The position numbers and the translations under genes are program-made. 64,000 nt of DNA. It comes from Nocardiopsis_C rhodophaea. Its GTDB lineage: Bacteria; Actinomycetota; Actinomycetes; Streptosporangiales; Streptosporangiaceae. Positions within the stretch are counted from its first letter, which is position 1. The number at the start of each line of letters is the position of its first letter. The notes beneath the pieces are model-generated. The model had not been told where the DNA came from, did not search any database, and worked only from the letters and a program-made list of their open reading frames with translations. The stretch is from positions 27,793 through 91,792 of the forward strand of contig NZ_BAAAPC010000023.1 of NCBI RefSeq assembly GCF_039530945.1, in the 5' to 3' direction. Below, in pieces: positions 25,853 through 34,455 of this stretch.

Positions 25853-26515
25853 TCAGTACCACCCGTTGGCCTGTGAGTGCGCCCAGGCGCCGCAGGGGTT
25901 GTCATAGCGGCCCTGGATGTAGCCCAGGCCCCACTTGATCTGGGTGGCCGGGTTGGTCTCCCAGTCGGAACCGGCGCTGGCCATCTTGCTTCCGGGTAGC
26001 GCCTGCGGAATGCCGTAGGCGCCGGAACTGGCATTCTTGGCCTGGTGGTTCCAGTTGCTCTCCTTCTCCCACAGCGGTTCGAGGCAGGTGAACTGCTCCT
26101 GCCCCCAGCCGTAGTCGCCGAGCATGGCCTTGGCGATCGCCTTGGGGTCGCCGGTGGGAACCGGGGTGTCGGAGTCGCCGGAGTCGTCGTCCGCTTCGTC
26201 CTCCGCCTCCTCTTCTTCCTTCTCCTCCTTGAGGGAGCCCGTTCCCGAGCTCACCGCGGAGTTCCCGGCCTGCTCCATCAGTCCCTTGGCCTCTTCACGC
26301 CGCCGAGCCAGGTCCTCATCGGAGTCCGGCTCACTGGCGGCGAAGAAGTCGTCGGGGGCGGCCTCGGGGGGCCGCGCCGCGGTGGCGGCTGAGGCGGCCA
26401 GCCCGGGGTCGGCGCCGGTGTCCGCGAACGCGGTCACCGCGAAGGTCACGCCTGCGACCAGCGTCGCGGAGCCCACGGCCGTAGCCGCCCGCAACGAGAT
26501 CCGGTTGAGTAGCAC
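25853..26515 (-). CDS. Secreted lytic transglycosylase (SLT-like)
   Basis: 220 residues. Signal peptide of about 31 residues (ends TAFADTG), an acidic Glu/Asp linker (60-120), then a C-terminal lysozyme-like domain (about 122-220): FTCLEPLWEKESNWNHQAKN with probable catalytic Glu152, SSGAYGIPQALPGSKMASAG and TQIKWGLGYIQGRYDNPCGAW; Cys144 and Cys208 probably form a disulfide. It cleaves peptidoglycan glycan strands. GTG start reading VLLNRIS, the same opening as the next gene. The two are paralogous in their leader and linker but have different catalytic domains. A Crp-like site lies upstream. Confidence 0.88.
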   Translation of the reverse strand: MLLNRISLRAATAVGSATLVAGVTFAVTAFADTGADPGLAASAATAARPPEAAPDDFFAASEPDSDEDLARRREEAKGLMEQAGNSAVSSGTGSLKEEKEEEEAEDEADDDSGDSDTPVPTGDPKAIAKAMLGDYGWGQEQFTCLEPLWEKESNWNHQAKNASSGAYGIPQALPGSKMASAGSDWETNPATQIKWGLGYIQGRYDNPCGAWAHSQANGWY

Positions 26516-26788
26516 AAATCGCCCTTTCGCCAGTCACGCGCCCGGCGGTGACGCGCGTGATCGACCTCGGCCCCGGGAGTCACAGGTCGGATTGCCATGG
26601 GGAGTTGAGCGGCGGATGTAGCAGAGGGGGCGCGACCGCCGGCCGCCCCGCCGCATTCGCGACCTCGCGCACGGGGTCTGGGGGTCCGTGGGGGTGTCAC
26701 ATCGGTACCCGTCCCGCGCTCCGGGGGACTCCTTATGGAACGGATCCAACCCTGCCGCATCGACACAGAAGACCACGCAAAATCCACC

Positions 26789-26804
26789 TATGACGTGAAT
26801 CACA
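26789..26804. promoter_or_regulatory. Crp/cAMP-receptor-like binding site 1
   Basis: TATGACGTGAATCACA, one arm deviating from the consensus TGTGA-N6-TCACA by one base. About 275 bp upstream of the transglycosylase start. Confidence 0.55.
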
Positions 26805-26946
26805 CCACACACGGTAAACATTGAGCCAAGTCCCACCTGCGTTGATGCACACTGAGTGATCACGCGTCACAGGGGAGAACCGCTTGCGCGGGCGCCTCGC
26901 CGCGGCGGCGTCCGCCACGCGAACCGCATTCCCGGGCAGGACGCGG

Positions 26947-26981
26947 TTCGGGCCCCGCGATCGGTGATCGCGGGGCCCGAA
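26947..26981 (-). terminator. Perfect hairpin after Rpf-like gene
   Basis: 16-bp perfect stem TTCGGGCCCCGCGATC / GATCGCGGGGCCCGAA with a 3-nt loop, 33 nt past the stop at 27015. Confidence 0.75.
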
Positions 26982-27014
26982 GGGACCTCGACGGAGCCGG
27001 GCGCTCCGAGGGGC

Positions 27015-27626
27015 TCAGTCGAACAGGTGCTGGCCGCACTCCGGCCACTGGCCCTGCCAGTTGCCGTTGACCATGGTGTAGAGCTTCTTGGCGCGCATCG
27101 TCTGCTCGTCGGCGCTCGCCTCGGCGGGTGACCCCGTCCCACCGGCCGAGTGCCATGTGGACATGCTGAACTGGTAGAGGCCGTAGTACCCGGCGGGGCT
27201 CACCTTTGCGGGGTCGCCGCCCGACTCGCACGCGGCCAGGGCGCTCCAGTTGAGGCCGTCGACGGCGCCGCCGATATTGGGATCGATCGCCCCGTCGGAG
27301 CCGCCCGCGTCATCTTCGTCCTTCTCCTCGGGCTCTTCCTTCACCTCCGCGGCCGAACCCGTTCCCGTCGTGACGGCCGCTCCGCTGGCCGCGTCGATCC
27401 GCTGCTGTGCCTGTTCGCGCTGCTTGCGCAGGTCGGTCTCGGAGATCCGCTCGGTGGCGGCGAAGAAGTCGTCGGAGGCGTCCGAGGTCGGCCGCAGCGC
27501 GGAGACCGCCTGGCCGGGGTCCGCGTCGGAGTCGGCATACGCGGCGACAACGAAGGCCACCCCCGCGATCGCCGACGCGGCGCCGACGCCCGCGGCCAGC
27601 CGTCCTGAGATCCGGTTGAGTAACAC
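27015..27626 (-). CDS. Resuscitation-promoting-factor (Rpf)-type transglycosylase
   Basis: 203 residues from the GTG (VLLNRIS; AAGGGGGG 4 nt upstream; the frame extends to 27668). Signal peptide 1-31, linker with a QREQAQQRI helix and acidic stretch (60-115), and a C-terminal Rpf domain (123-200): LNWSALAACESGGDPAKVSP with catalytic Glu134, YYGLYQFSMSTWHSAGG and MVNGNWQGQWPECG. Rpfs are peptidoglycan hydrolases that wake dormant actinobacterial cells or spores. A perfect Crp-type box lies upstream. It is N-terminally paralogous to the transglycosylase downstream. Confidence 0.92.
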   Translation of the reverse strand: MLLNRISGRLAAGVGAASAIAGVAFVVAAYADSDADPGQAVSALRPTSDASDDFFAATERISETDLRKQREQAQQRIDAASGAAVTTGTGSAAEVKEEPEEKDEDDAGGSDGAIDPNIGGAVDGLNWSALAACESGGDPAKVSPAGYYGLYQFSMSTWHSAGGTGSPAEASADEQTMRAKKLYTMVNGNWQGQWPECGQHLFD

Positions 27627-27868
27627 GAGTCCCCCCTTCTGTTCGCCGTTCGCGCGTCGAACCTTCACGCGCGGGCGACGTCACCCCCGGCAGCGCGCCG
27701 ATGACGCCTGCCGTGCCGGCAGGTGGACGGCCCCGCCGTCGCACAACCATGCGCATGCGTTGCGTCGCTCTGTGTAACCACACGTTGGCATGTTCACGCA
27801 CTCCGGGAGTTCGTACAGAACGGGTCCCACCCTTCCGCACCCCGAAGAAGCGGAAGGGGCATTCGCTG

Positions 27869-27884
27869 TGTGACGTGAATCACA
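27869..27884. promoter_or_regulatory. Crp/cAMP-receptor-like binding site 2
   Basis: TGTGACGTGAATCACA, a perfect TGTGA-N6-TCACA palindrome, about 245 bp upstream of the Rpf-like gene and overlapping the phoD-like stop codon. Established: rpf genes are controlled by Crp/GlxR homologues in Mycobacterium and Corynebacterium. Confidence 0.7.
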
Positions 27885-29448
27885 TCTTGCCTCGCTGGCG
27901 GCGGGCCGGCCGCCCCCGCGGCGTCAACGTCGTGGACCAGAGGGTGTCGCCGTTGCCGTCGCGCAGGTACACCGTGAGGTCGCGCGTCTCGCGGTCGATC
28001 TCGACCTCCCCGAAGTGCTGGAAACCCTCCATGGGGGAGACGTTGGCGCGCGGCGGCGCCTGGACGAAGACCGCCTCGGGACCGAATGTCGGGTCGAGCT
28101 CGTTGGGGCCGAACGCCCCCGCGTGCAGCGGGCCGGAGACGAACTCCCAGAACGGCGTGAACTCCGGGCCGCTCGCGCGCTCCGGCGCGTAGTGGTGCGC
28201 CGCCGTGTAGTGCACGTCCGCCGTCAGCCAGACGACGTCGCGCACGCCGTCGCTGTGCAGCCGGCGCAGCACCCACGCGATCTCGGCCTCCCGACCGCGC
28301 GGGACGCCCGGCCGACCGTTGGCGACCGCCTCGATGTCGTCCCCATCGGGCACGACCAGGCCGATCGGCATATCGGAGGCGACGACCTTCCAGGTCGCGG
28401 TGGAGGCCGCCATCTCCCGCACCAGCCACCGGGCCTGGACCTCGCCGAGGATCCGTTCGCGGTCGGCCGTGCCCGGCGAGTTGGGGTCCCGGTAGGGGCG
28501 CATGTCGATGACGAAGGCATCAAGCTCGGGACCGTAGGAGAGCTTGCGGTAGACGCGGCCGTCGACGGCCTCGGTGGGGATGATCGGCTGCCACTCGTGA
28601 AACGCCCGGTGGGCGCGGGCGGCCAGCACGTCGACGCGGCGCTCGGTGTAGCGGTCGTCGTCCAGGACCTCGCCCGGGTACCAGTTGTTGACGACCTCGT
28701 GGTCGTCCCACTGGACGATATGCGGGACACGCGCGGCGAACGCGCGGACGCCGTCGTCGAGCAGGTTGTAGGCGAACTGGCCGCGGAACTCCGCCAGGGT
28801 CTCGGCGACCTTGCTCTTCTCCTCGGTCACCAGGTTGCTCCAGGTCCGGCCGTCAGGCAGGGCGACTCTGTCCCGCAGCGGCCCGTCCGCGTAGCACGTG
28901 TCGCCGCTGTGCACGAAGAAGTCGGGATCGCGGTCGGCCATGGCGCCATAGATCGGCATCCCGCCGATGTCGGGGTTGATCCCCCAGCCCTGCCCGGCGA
29001 CATCGCCCGACCAGAGGAAGCGGATCGGACCGTCCCCGCCGCCGGGAACGCGGAACGAGCCCTCGACGGGTTCGCTGGCGTACCTGCCGGATTCGGCGCG
29101 CACCCGCAGGTGGACGCGCGTGCCCGGCTCCACCCCGGTGATCCGTACCCGCCCGGTCCCGTCGTGCGCTCGGGTCAGCATCGGGCCGCGGACGACGCGG
29201 GCGTCGGAGAAGTCCGGCCGGGAGGAGACCTCCACGATCATCCGCGCGGCGCGGTCCGCCCGGGTCCACACCACGGCGCCGTCAGCGCGCGGATCGCCGA
29301 GCTGGACGCCGTGGGTGAGAACGGGCCGGTTTCGGCCCTGGGCGAGGGCAGGGGCAGCTCCGGGGGCGACGGCGGTGGCCAGCCCGACGGCGCCGGAGGT
29401 GAGCAGGGCGCGTCGGGACACCGGGGACGCGGGGGATCGTTCGGCCAT
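27880..29448 (-). CDS. PhoD-family alkaline phosphatase, Tat-exported
   Basis: 522 residues from the ATG with GGAG upstream (MAERSPASPVSRRALLTSG). The twin-arginine leader SRRALL plus a hydrophobic core ends near PALAQG. N-terminal PhoD_N beta domain (GVQLGDPRADGAVVWTRAD), then the metallophosphatase domain: SGDVAGQG, FFVHSGDTCYADG, QWDDHEVVNNW and WLTADVHYTAAHHY supply the Fe/Ca ligands. PhoD enzymes release phosphate from phosphodiesters and teichoic acids outside the cell, so export by Tat fits. No Pho box was recognised upstream. Confidence 0.93.
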   Translation of the reverse strand: MAERSPASPVSRRALLTSGAVGLATAVAPGAAPALAQGRNRPVLTHGVQLGDPRADGAVVWTRADRAARMIVEVSSRPDFSDARVVRGPMLTRAHDGTGRVRITGVEPGTRVHLRVRAESGRYASEPVEGSFRVPGGGDGPIRFLWSGDVAGQGWGINPDIGGMPIYGAMADRDPDFFVHSGDTCYADGPLRDRVALPDGRTWSNLVTEEKSKVAETLAEFRGQFAYNLLDDGVRAFAARVPHIVQWDDHEVVNNWYPGEVLDDDRYTERRVDVLAARAHRAFHEWQPIIPTEAVDGRVYRKLSYGPELDAFVIDMRPYRDPNSPGTADRERILGEVQARWLVREMAASTATWKVVASDMPIGLVVPDGDDIEAVANGRPGVPRGREAEIAWVLRRLHSDGVRDVVWLTADVHYTAAHHYAPERASGPEFTPFWEFVSGPLHAGAFGPNELDPTFGPEAVFVQAPPRANVSPMEGFQHFGEVEIDRETRDLTVYLRDGNGDTLWSTTLTPRGRPARRQRGKM

Positions 29449-29649
29449 GCGTGGCTCCTCCGTGCAGGGACAAGACGCGCACGGCAATCTACGCCAGCGG
29501 CCCCGACCCCCACCCGAACGCACGCCGACCGCAGCGTGAACACAGCGACCGCCCAGGCTGGCCCGCTCCCGCGACGATCGCGGGGACACCGGCCGGATCA
29601 CGGCCGACAATCACGTCGATGCCTCGGGTCATCGCAGGTGGGAGTGCGG

Positions 29650-29683
29650 GGTGTGTGCGGGCGGCGCGCCGCCCGCACACACC
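29650..29683 (-). terminator. 17-bp perfect palindrome after phoH-like gene
   Basis: Arms 29650-29666 and 29667-29683 (starts GGTGTGTGCGGGCGGCG) form a continuous palindrome only 3 nt beyond the stop at 29687. Confidence 0.75.
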
Positions 29684-29686
29684 GGG

Positions 29687-31036
29687 TCAGCCTTCCAGCA
29701 TCTCGGTGACGAGCGCGGCGATCGGGGAGCGCTCGGAGCGGGTGAGCGTGATGTGCGAGAAGAGCGGGTGGCCCTTGAGCTTCTCGATCACCGCGACAAC
29801 CCCGTCGTACCGGCCCACCCGCAGGTTGTCGCTCTGCGCGACGTCGTGGGTGAGCACCACGCGGGAGTTCTCGCCGAGCCGCGAGAGCACCGTGAGCAGG
29901 ACCCCCCGCTCCAGGGACTGGGCCTCGTCGACGATGACGAACGCGTCGTGGAGCGAGCGGCCCCGGATGTGGGTGAGCGGCAGGACCTCCAGCATGCCCC
30001 GGTCGACGACCTCCTCGATGACCTCGGGCGTGGTGACCGCGGAGAGGGTGTCGTGCACCGCCTGGGACCAGGGCGACATCTTCTCGTTCTCGGTGCCGGG
30101 AAGGTAGCCGAGGTCCTGGCCGCCGACCGCGTACAGCGGACGAAACACCATGACCTTGCGGTACCGGCCCTTCTCCAGCACCGCGTCGAGCCCGGCGCAC
30201 AGCGCGAGCGCGGACTTGCCGGTGCCGGCGCGGCCGCCGAGCGAGACGATGCCGACGTCGGGGTCGGTCAGCAGGTCGAGCGCGATGCGCTGCTCGGCGC
30301 TGCGTCCGTGCAGGCCGAAGACGTCGCGGTCGCCCCGGACCACCTTCACCGACTTGTCGGGAAGGACCCGGCCCAGTGCCTTGCCGCGCTCCGAGACCAG
30401 CACGAGTCCGGTGTGGCAGGGCAGGTCGCGGGCCTCCTCGATGTCGGCCGTCCCGTTCTCGAAGAGCGCGGACACCTCGTGCGCGGGGACCTCCAGTTCG
30501 GCCATGCCGGTCCAGCCGTGCTCGATGGCGAGTTCGGCGCGGTACTCCTCGGCCGCCAGGCCGATGGACGACGCCTTGATGCGCATCGGCAGGTCCTTGC
30601 TGACCAGCACGACGTCGCCCGTGTCGTGCAGATTGCGGGCGACGGTGAGGATCCGGGTGTCGTTGTCGCCGAGCCGGAATCCGGCCGGGAGGACGGACTG
30701 GTCGCTGTGGTTGAGCTCTACCCGCAGCGTGCCGCCCTGCTCGTTGACCGGGACGTCGACGTCGAGACTCCCCTGGGCGACCCGGAGGTCGTCCAGCCTG
30801 CGCAGCGCCTCCCGGGCGAAGTAGCCCAGTTCCGGGTGGTGGCGCTTGCTCTCCAGTTCGGTGATCACCACGATCGGCAGGACCACCCCGTGCTCGGCGA
30901 ATCGGGTGATCGCCATCGGGTCGGCCAGCAGGACGCTGGTGTCGAGCACGTAGGTTCGCCGCTGTTCCGTCCCCGTCAGCGGAGCGGACGTGTCGAGGGT
31001 GTCGAGATCGCGGCGGTAGGTCGAGGAACTAGCCAC
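29687..31036 (-). CDS. PIN domain-PhoH ATPase fusion (PhoH2)
   Basis: 449 residues from the GTG (VASSSTYRRDLD; AAGGGGAG 5 nt upstream; the frame is open to 31198). N-terminal PIN nuclease domain (about 22-160): YVLDTSVLLADP, ITELESKRHHPELG, DNDTRILTVARNL and VLVSKDLPMRIKA supply the acidic metal-binding set. C-terminal PhoH helicase-like ATPase (about 220-449): Walker A GRAGTGKSALA, Walker B FVIVDEAQSLERG. In mycobacteria the PIN-PhoH2 fusion is a sequence-specific RNA helicase/RNase. Gene position between the prenyltransferase and fum resembles Rv1095. Confidence 0.93.
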   Translation of the reverse strand: MASSSTYRRDLDTLDTSAPLTGTEQRRTYVLDTSVLLADPMAITRFAEHGVVLPIVVITELESKRHHPELGYFAREALRRLDDLRVAQGSLDVDVPVNEQGGTLRVELNHSDQSVLPAGFRLGDNDTRILTVARNLHDTGDVVLVSKDLPMRIKASSIGLAAEEYRAELAIEHGWTGMAELEVPAHEVSALFENGTADIEEARDLPCHTGLVLVSERGKALGRVLPDKSVKVVRGDRDVFGLHGRSAEQRIALDLLTDPDVGIVSLGGRAGTGKSALALCAGLDAVLEKGRYRKVMVFRPLYAVGGQDLGYLPGTENEKMSPWSQAVHDTLSAVTTPEVIEEVVDRGMLEVLPLTHIRGRSLHDAFVIVDEAQSLERGVLLTVLSRLGENSRVVLTHDVAQSDNLRVGRYDGVVAVIEKLKGHPLFSHITLTRSERSPIAALVTEMLEG

Positions 31037-31330
31037 TCGTTCTCCCCTTGGGCACCACGAAGGCGCCCTTCTCTCACGGGATACCAAGGACCGGGACCAG
31101 CCCCGACAGGGCCGGGACCGGCCCTCGTCACCATGAGTTCCTCGTGCGACCAGGACCTCAACCGTTCGGGGCCTCCCGTGTGGACAGATACGCACCATCC
31201 ACTGCTATTGACGGTACCGACGTCCCACAGAAGAGCAAGACCCCCAGGTGAGACGGCATGTGAACGCCCGGTAACACGCGTCTTCCTCCTTTCCCCGCTG
31301 GTGTCCGGGTGAGGGTGGAGGGGGGCCGGC

Positions 31331-32092
31331 TCAGCCGCCGTAGCGTCGGCTCCGCGCGCCGTAGGAGCGGACCGCGCGCAGGAAGTCGACTCTGCGGAAG
31401 GCAGGCCAGAAGACCTCGCAGAAGTAGAACTCCGAGTGCGCGCTCTGCCAGAGCAGGAAGCCGGAAAGGCGCTGCTCCCCCGAGGTCCGGATGAGCAGAT
31501 CCGGGTCGGGCTGGCCGCGGGTATAGAGATGCTCCGCGATGTGCTCCAGGTCGAGGCGCTCGGCGAGCTCCTCAATGCTGGTGCCCTTGGCCGCCTCGGC
31601 GAGGAGGAGCGACCGCACCGCGTCGGCGATCTCACGTCTTCCCCCATACCCCACGGCAACATTGACAATCAGCCCGGAGTTGCCGGATGTGGCCGCGCCC
31701 GCCTCTTTCATGACACGGGCGGTCGAATCGGGCAGCAGGTCGAGGGCGCCCATGGGGTTCACGTGCCAGCCCTCGGCCTGCAGCCGCCGCACGGTGTTCT
31801 CGATGATCTCCAGCAGCGGGTCGAGCTCTTCGGGCGGGCGGGTGAGGTTGTCGGTGGACAGCAGCCACATCGTGACCACCTGCACGCCGACTTCGTCGCA
31901 CCAGCCCAGCAGTTCGAAGATCTTCTCGGCGCCGGCCTGGTGCCCCTGCTCGACCTTGGCCAGCCCACTGGTCTTCGCCCATCGGCGGTTGCCGTCGAGG
32001 ATCACGCCGACGTGTCGGGGGATCTCGTAGCTGTCGAGCTTGCGCTCCAGCCGACGCTCGTAGAGCCAGTAGAGGGGATCGCGGAACCCCAT
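31331..32092 (-). CDS. cis-Prenyltransferase (isoprenyl transferase)
   Basis: 253 residues. It condenses IPP onto an allylic diphosphate in the cis configuration; by position and size it matches the short-chain Z-farnesyl diphosphate synthase type (Rv1086-like), which feeds polyprenyl phosphate synthesis for the wall. Motifs: HVGVILDGNRRWAK with the catalytic Asp, GHQAGAEKIFELLGWC, MWLLSTDNLTRPPEEL, GYGGRREIADAVR, and LLIRTSGEQRLSGFLLWQS. Chain length cannot be fixed by eye. ATG preceded by AAAGGTAG. Confidence 0.93.
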   Translation of the reverse strand: MGFRDPLYWLYERRLERKLDSYEIPRHVGVILDGNRRWAKTSGLAKVEQGHQAGAEKIFELLGWCDEVGVQVVTMWLLSTDNLTRPPEELDPLLEIIENTVRRLQAEGWHVNPMGALDLLPDSTARVMKEAGAATSGNSGLIVNVAVGYGGRREIADAVRSLLLAEAAKGTSIEELAERLDLEHIAEHLYTRGQPDPDLLIRTSGEQRLSGFLLWQSAHSEFYFCEVFWPAFRRVDFLRAVRSYGARSRRYGG

Positions 32093-32225
32093 GGGTCGCT
32101 ACCTTTCGCCGATGTTCGGGGGGAGGCCGGATTACCGCCGGGGCGCTCACACCCGATCACGGCTCAACAGGCCACCGGTGCGTGAGCACGGGAAAACTTC
32201 TCCAGGGTAGGCCTGTTTACTCCTC

Positions 32226-32819
32226 CTATGTCACAGCAAGCGACTTGCGCACATGCTTCCGGCCCTGATGGATCCGCGATTTCACCGTGCCCAGAGCCAG
32301 ATCGAGTTCCTCGGCAATTTCGTTGTAGTCCATCTGGCACAGGTCCCGGAGGACCAACGGGGCCACCAGGTTGGGCCGGTCCTTCTCCAGCTGGTCGAGG
32401 GCTTCCAGCAGGTCGATGCGCGATCCCGCGATGACACTCGTCGTGCGCGGGTCGCGCTGGTTGGGGATGCGCTCGGCCTCGGTGGGCAGCTCGGCGGCGC
32501 GGCGCTTCATCGACCGATAGGTCTGGCGCGCCGAGTTCGAGACGACGGTGTAGAGCCAGGTGGTGAACAGCGAATCGCCCTTGAACCCGCCGATGTTGCG
32601 TGCCACCCGCAGCAACGCGTCGTTGCAGGCCTCCTCGGCGTCCTGGCGGTAGGGCAGGAAGCGCGCGCACCGCCGCAGTACCTCCGGCTGGATGCGGCGG
32701 ATCAGCTCCTCCAGCGCCGCCTGGTCGCCGTCGCGGGCGAGTACCGCGAGCTCTTCCAGGGAGTCGTCGACCCTCGCGGCCGGACGGCGCGGTGACGAGC
32801 CCTTCTCAGCGTTTCCCAC
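32226..32819 (-). CDS. RNA polymerase sigma factor, ECF (sigma-70 group 4)
   Basis: 197 residues. Region 2 (about 25-95): LEELIRRIQPEVLRRCARF, YRQDAEEACNDALLRVARNI, SLFTTWLYTVVSNSARQ. Region 4 (about 135-190): LVLRDLCQMDYNEIAEELDL, LGTVKSRIHQGRKHVRKSL. No anti-sigma gene is adjacent; instead the divergent neighbour is a membrane Ser/Thr kinase, an arrangement seen in STPK-linked ECF groups where phosphorylation activates the sigma factor. GTG start with GGGAG about 10 nt upstream. Promoter targets are unknown. Confidence 0.9.
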   Translation of the reverse strand: MGNAEKGSSPRRPAARVDDSLEELAVLARDGDQAALEELIRRIQPEVLRRCARFLPYRQDAEEACNDALLRVARNIGGFKGDSLFTTWLYTVVSNSARQTYRSMKRRAAELPTEAERIPNQRDPRTTSVIAGSRIDLLEALDQLEKDRPNLVAPLVLRDLCQMDYNEIAEELDLALGTVKSRIHQGRKHVRKSLAVT

Positions 32820-33001
32820 GGTTGGTCACTCCCTGACTGAAGAAGAAGAATTCCATGCCATCCAGCTGTTACACGCCCATCCCCCTCTATGAGGTTCACA
32901 TCCTGGGATGGAGGTGGACAAGCCCCCAAGGGGCCCGGTCGGCCCTGGACACCCCGTGAGTAAGGACGTTTGGCCCGGGCGGCACCGGTAAAGCAGTAGC
33001 T

Positions 33002-34375
33002 GTGGCACAACCGGACATGTTCGGCCGTTACCGCGTCATACGCCATCTGGGCTCCGGCGCGTTCGCGACGGTGTGGCTCGCGCACGACGACCGCCTCGAC
33101 ACCCCGGTGGCCATCAAGGTCTTGGCCGAGAACTGGGCTCGCCGGATGGACGTACACCAACGTTTCATGGAAGAGGCTCGCATACTTCGGCAAACCGACT
33201 CCAACTGGTTGGTGCGCGTACACGACCTGGACGTCCTGCCCGACGAACGCCCGTACATGGTCATGACCTACGCCGACCAGGGAAGTGTCGCCGATCTCGT
33301 CGCCAACGGGCCGCTGCCGCTCGACGAAGCGCTGCGGTTACTGACCGAAATCGGCCAAGGCGTCACGGTGCTGCACCGGCACGGCACCATTCACAGGGAC
33401 ATCAAGCCGTCCAACGTCTTACTCCTGTCCAGTCCGGTGGGGCAGCGGGTGCTCGTGGCCGATCTCGGCTTCGCCAAGAGCATCGACCAGGCGTCCGGCT
33501 TCACCGCGGCGGCGGGCACGCCCGGGTACATGTCGCCGGAGCAGAGCGTGCCCGGTGGCGACATCGACGTCCGCGCCGACGTGTACTCGCTGGGAGCGGT
33601 CGCCTATGAACTCATCACCGGCCGACCCCCGCCGTCACCTCCGGTGCGGACCCCGCCGGGCCGGATCCGCCCCGGCCTGCCGCCGGCCCTCGACGAGCTG
33701 ATCATGGCGGCGCTGTCGCCGGATCGCACCAACCGCCCGCCGGACGCCCAGGCCTTCACCGACCGGGTGCGCGCGATCCGTATGACGCCCGGACTGCCCA
33801 CCTCGGTGCCGTGGTGGATGCGGCACCGGCCCAAGTGGGTGCGCACGGCCGCTGCCGTGCTCACCGCCGCGGTGCTGATGACCACCACCGGTGCGGCCGC
33901 GCTGCCGGGGCTGCGGTTCATCGATGTGCGCGACCTCAGCGGGCGGTTCGTCGTCGCCGTACCGCACGCATGGGCGCACCAGGCGCACGGGAACGGGTGG
34001 GAGCCGCGCGAGCTGGGGATCCTCGGCGGAAAGCAGCCCGGGGTCCTGGTCTCCACCGACATCGGGCGGTGGCGGGATGCCGGCGCGCCCTCCTACGGGG
34101 TGTTCGCCGGGCTGCTCCCGCGGTCGGCGGAGCGGCCCGGCCTGGACGAGCTCATCGACTCCGTCCCCTGCCCCGGTGAGCCCGTGCGGCGGACGGTCGA
34201 CACCGAGCGGTGGACCGGGGAGATCCGGGAGTGGGACGAGTGCGCGCCCCGGTTCGGCGCCGCCATTCTGCACGCCCGGGAGGGCCAGGAGAGCATCTAT
34301 GTGGAGGTGCGCCAGCCCGACCAGCGCCCGGGGATCGTCGACCGGGTCATCGACGGCACCCGGCTGCTGGAGTGA
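33002..34375 (+). CDS. Membrane Ser/Thr protein kinase, divergent from ECF sigma gene
   Basis: 457 residues. Kinase domain 10-262: GSGAFATVW, Lys39 (VAIK), HRDIKPSNV with Asp133, and DLG at 154-156 in place of DFG. APE-region equivalent GTPGYMSPEQ. A transmembrane helix (282-300) leads to an extracellular domain of about 155 residues starting FIDVRDLSGRFVVAVP, which has paired cysteines (PCPG, DECAP). Its close divergence from the sigma factor suggests the kinase acts on it (inference). GTG start with weak SD. The REP-like palindrome directly after its stop probably terminates it. Confidence 0.9.
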   Translation: MAQPDMFGRYRVIRHLGSGAFATVWLAHDDRLDTPVAIKVLAENWARRMDVHQRFMEEARILRQTDSNWLVRVHDLDVLPDERPYMVMTYADQGSVADLVANGPLPLDEALRLLTEIGQGVTVLHRHGTIHRDIKPSNVLLLSSPVGQRVLVADLGFAKSIDQASGFTAAAGTPGYMSPEQSVPGGDIDVRADVYSLGAVAYELITGRPPPSPPVRTPPGRIRPGLPPALDELIMAALSPDRTNRPPDAQAFTDRVRAIRMTPGLPTSVPWWMRHRPKWVRTAAAVLTAAVLMTTTGAAALPGLRFIDVRDLSGRFVVAVPHAWAHQAHGNGWEPRELGILGGKQPGVLVSTDIGRWRDAGAPSYGVFAGLLPRSAERPGLDELIDSVPCPGEPVRRTVDTERWTGEIREWDECAPRFGAAILHAREGQESIYVEVRQPDQRPGIVDRVIDGTRLLE

Positions 34376-34378
34376 CCT

Positions 34379-34450
34379 CCTCCGTTGATCTCGGCAGTAT
34401 CGACCGAATACTCGCCGGTATTCGGTCGATATCGCCGAGATCAACGGAGG
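34379..34450. repeat. REP-like palindrome, copy A
   Basis: Two 33-nt arms (34379-34411 and 34418-34450), 31 of 33 complementary, loop TCGCCG; the arm contains CCGTTGATCTCGGC and ATCGACCGAATAC. It lies exactly between two convergent stops (kinase and lipoprotein genes) and so probably acts as a two-way terminator. It shares sequence with the copies at 52099-52164 and 10604-10626. Confidence 0.8.
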
Positions 34451-34455
34451 GGCAG

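Larger units (their letters stand above)
26516..27014. promoter_or_regulatory. Long leader/promoter of the transglycosylase gene
   Basis: 499 bp without a gene. On the minus strand, in order: terminator of the Rpf-like gene (26947-26981), a Crp-like box (26789-26804), a block TGCGGCAGGGTTGGATCCG conserved before the Rpf-like gene too (about 26743-26761), then a leader of roughly 200 nt to the GTG. The leader contains a GTCAC/GTGAC inverted repeat. I see no c-di-AMP riboswitch signature. Confidence 0.5.

Noticed and set aside
26516..26780. c-di-AMP (ydaO) riboswitch before the transglycosylase gene
   Set aside because: The leader is long and such riboswitches precede rpf genes in Streptomyces, but I could not find the conserved paired blocks in this leader or in that of the Rpf-like gene.
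26856..26878. Third Crp-like site (GTGATCACGCGTCACA)
   Set aside because: The half-sites are separated by seven instead of six bases and no gene start is suitably placed.
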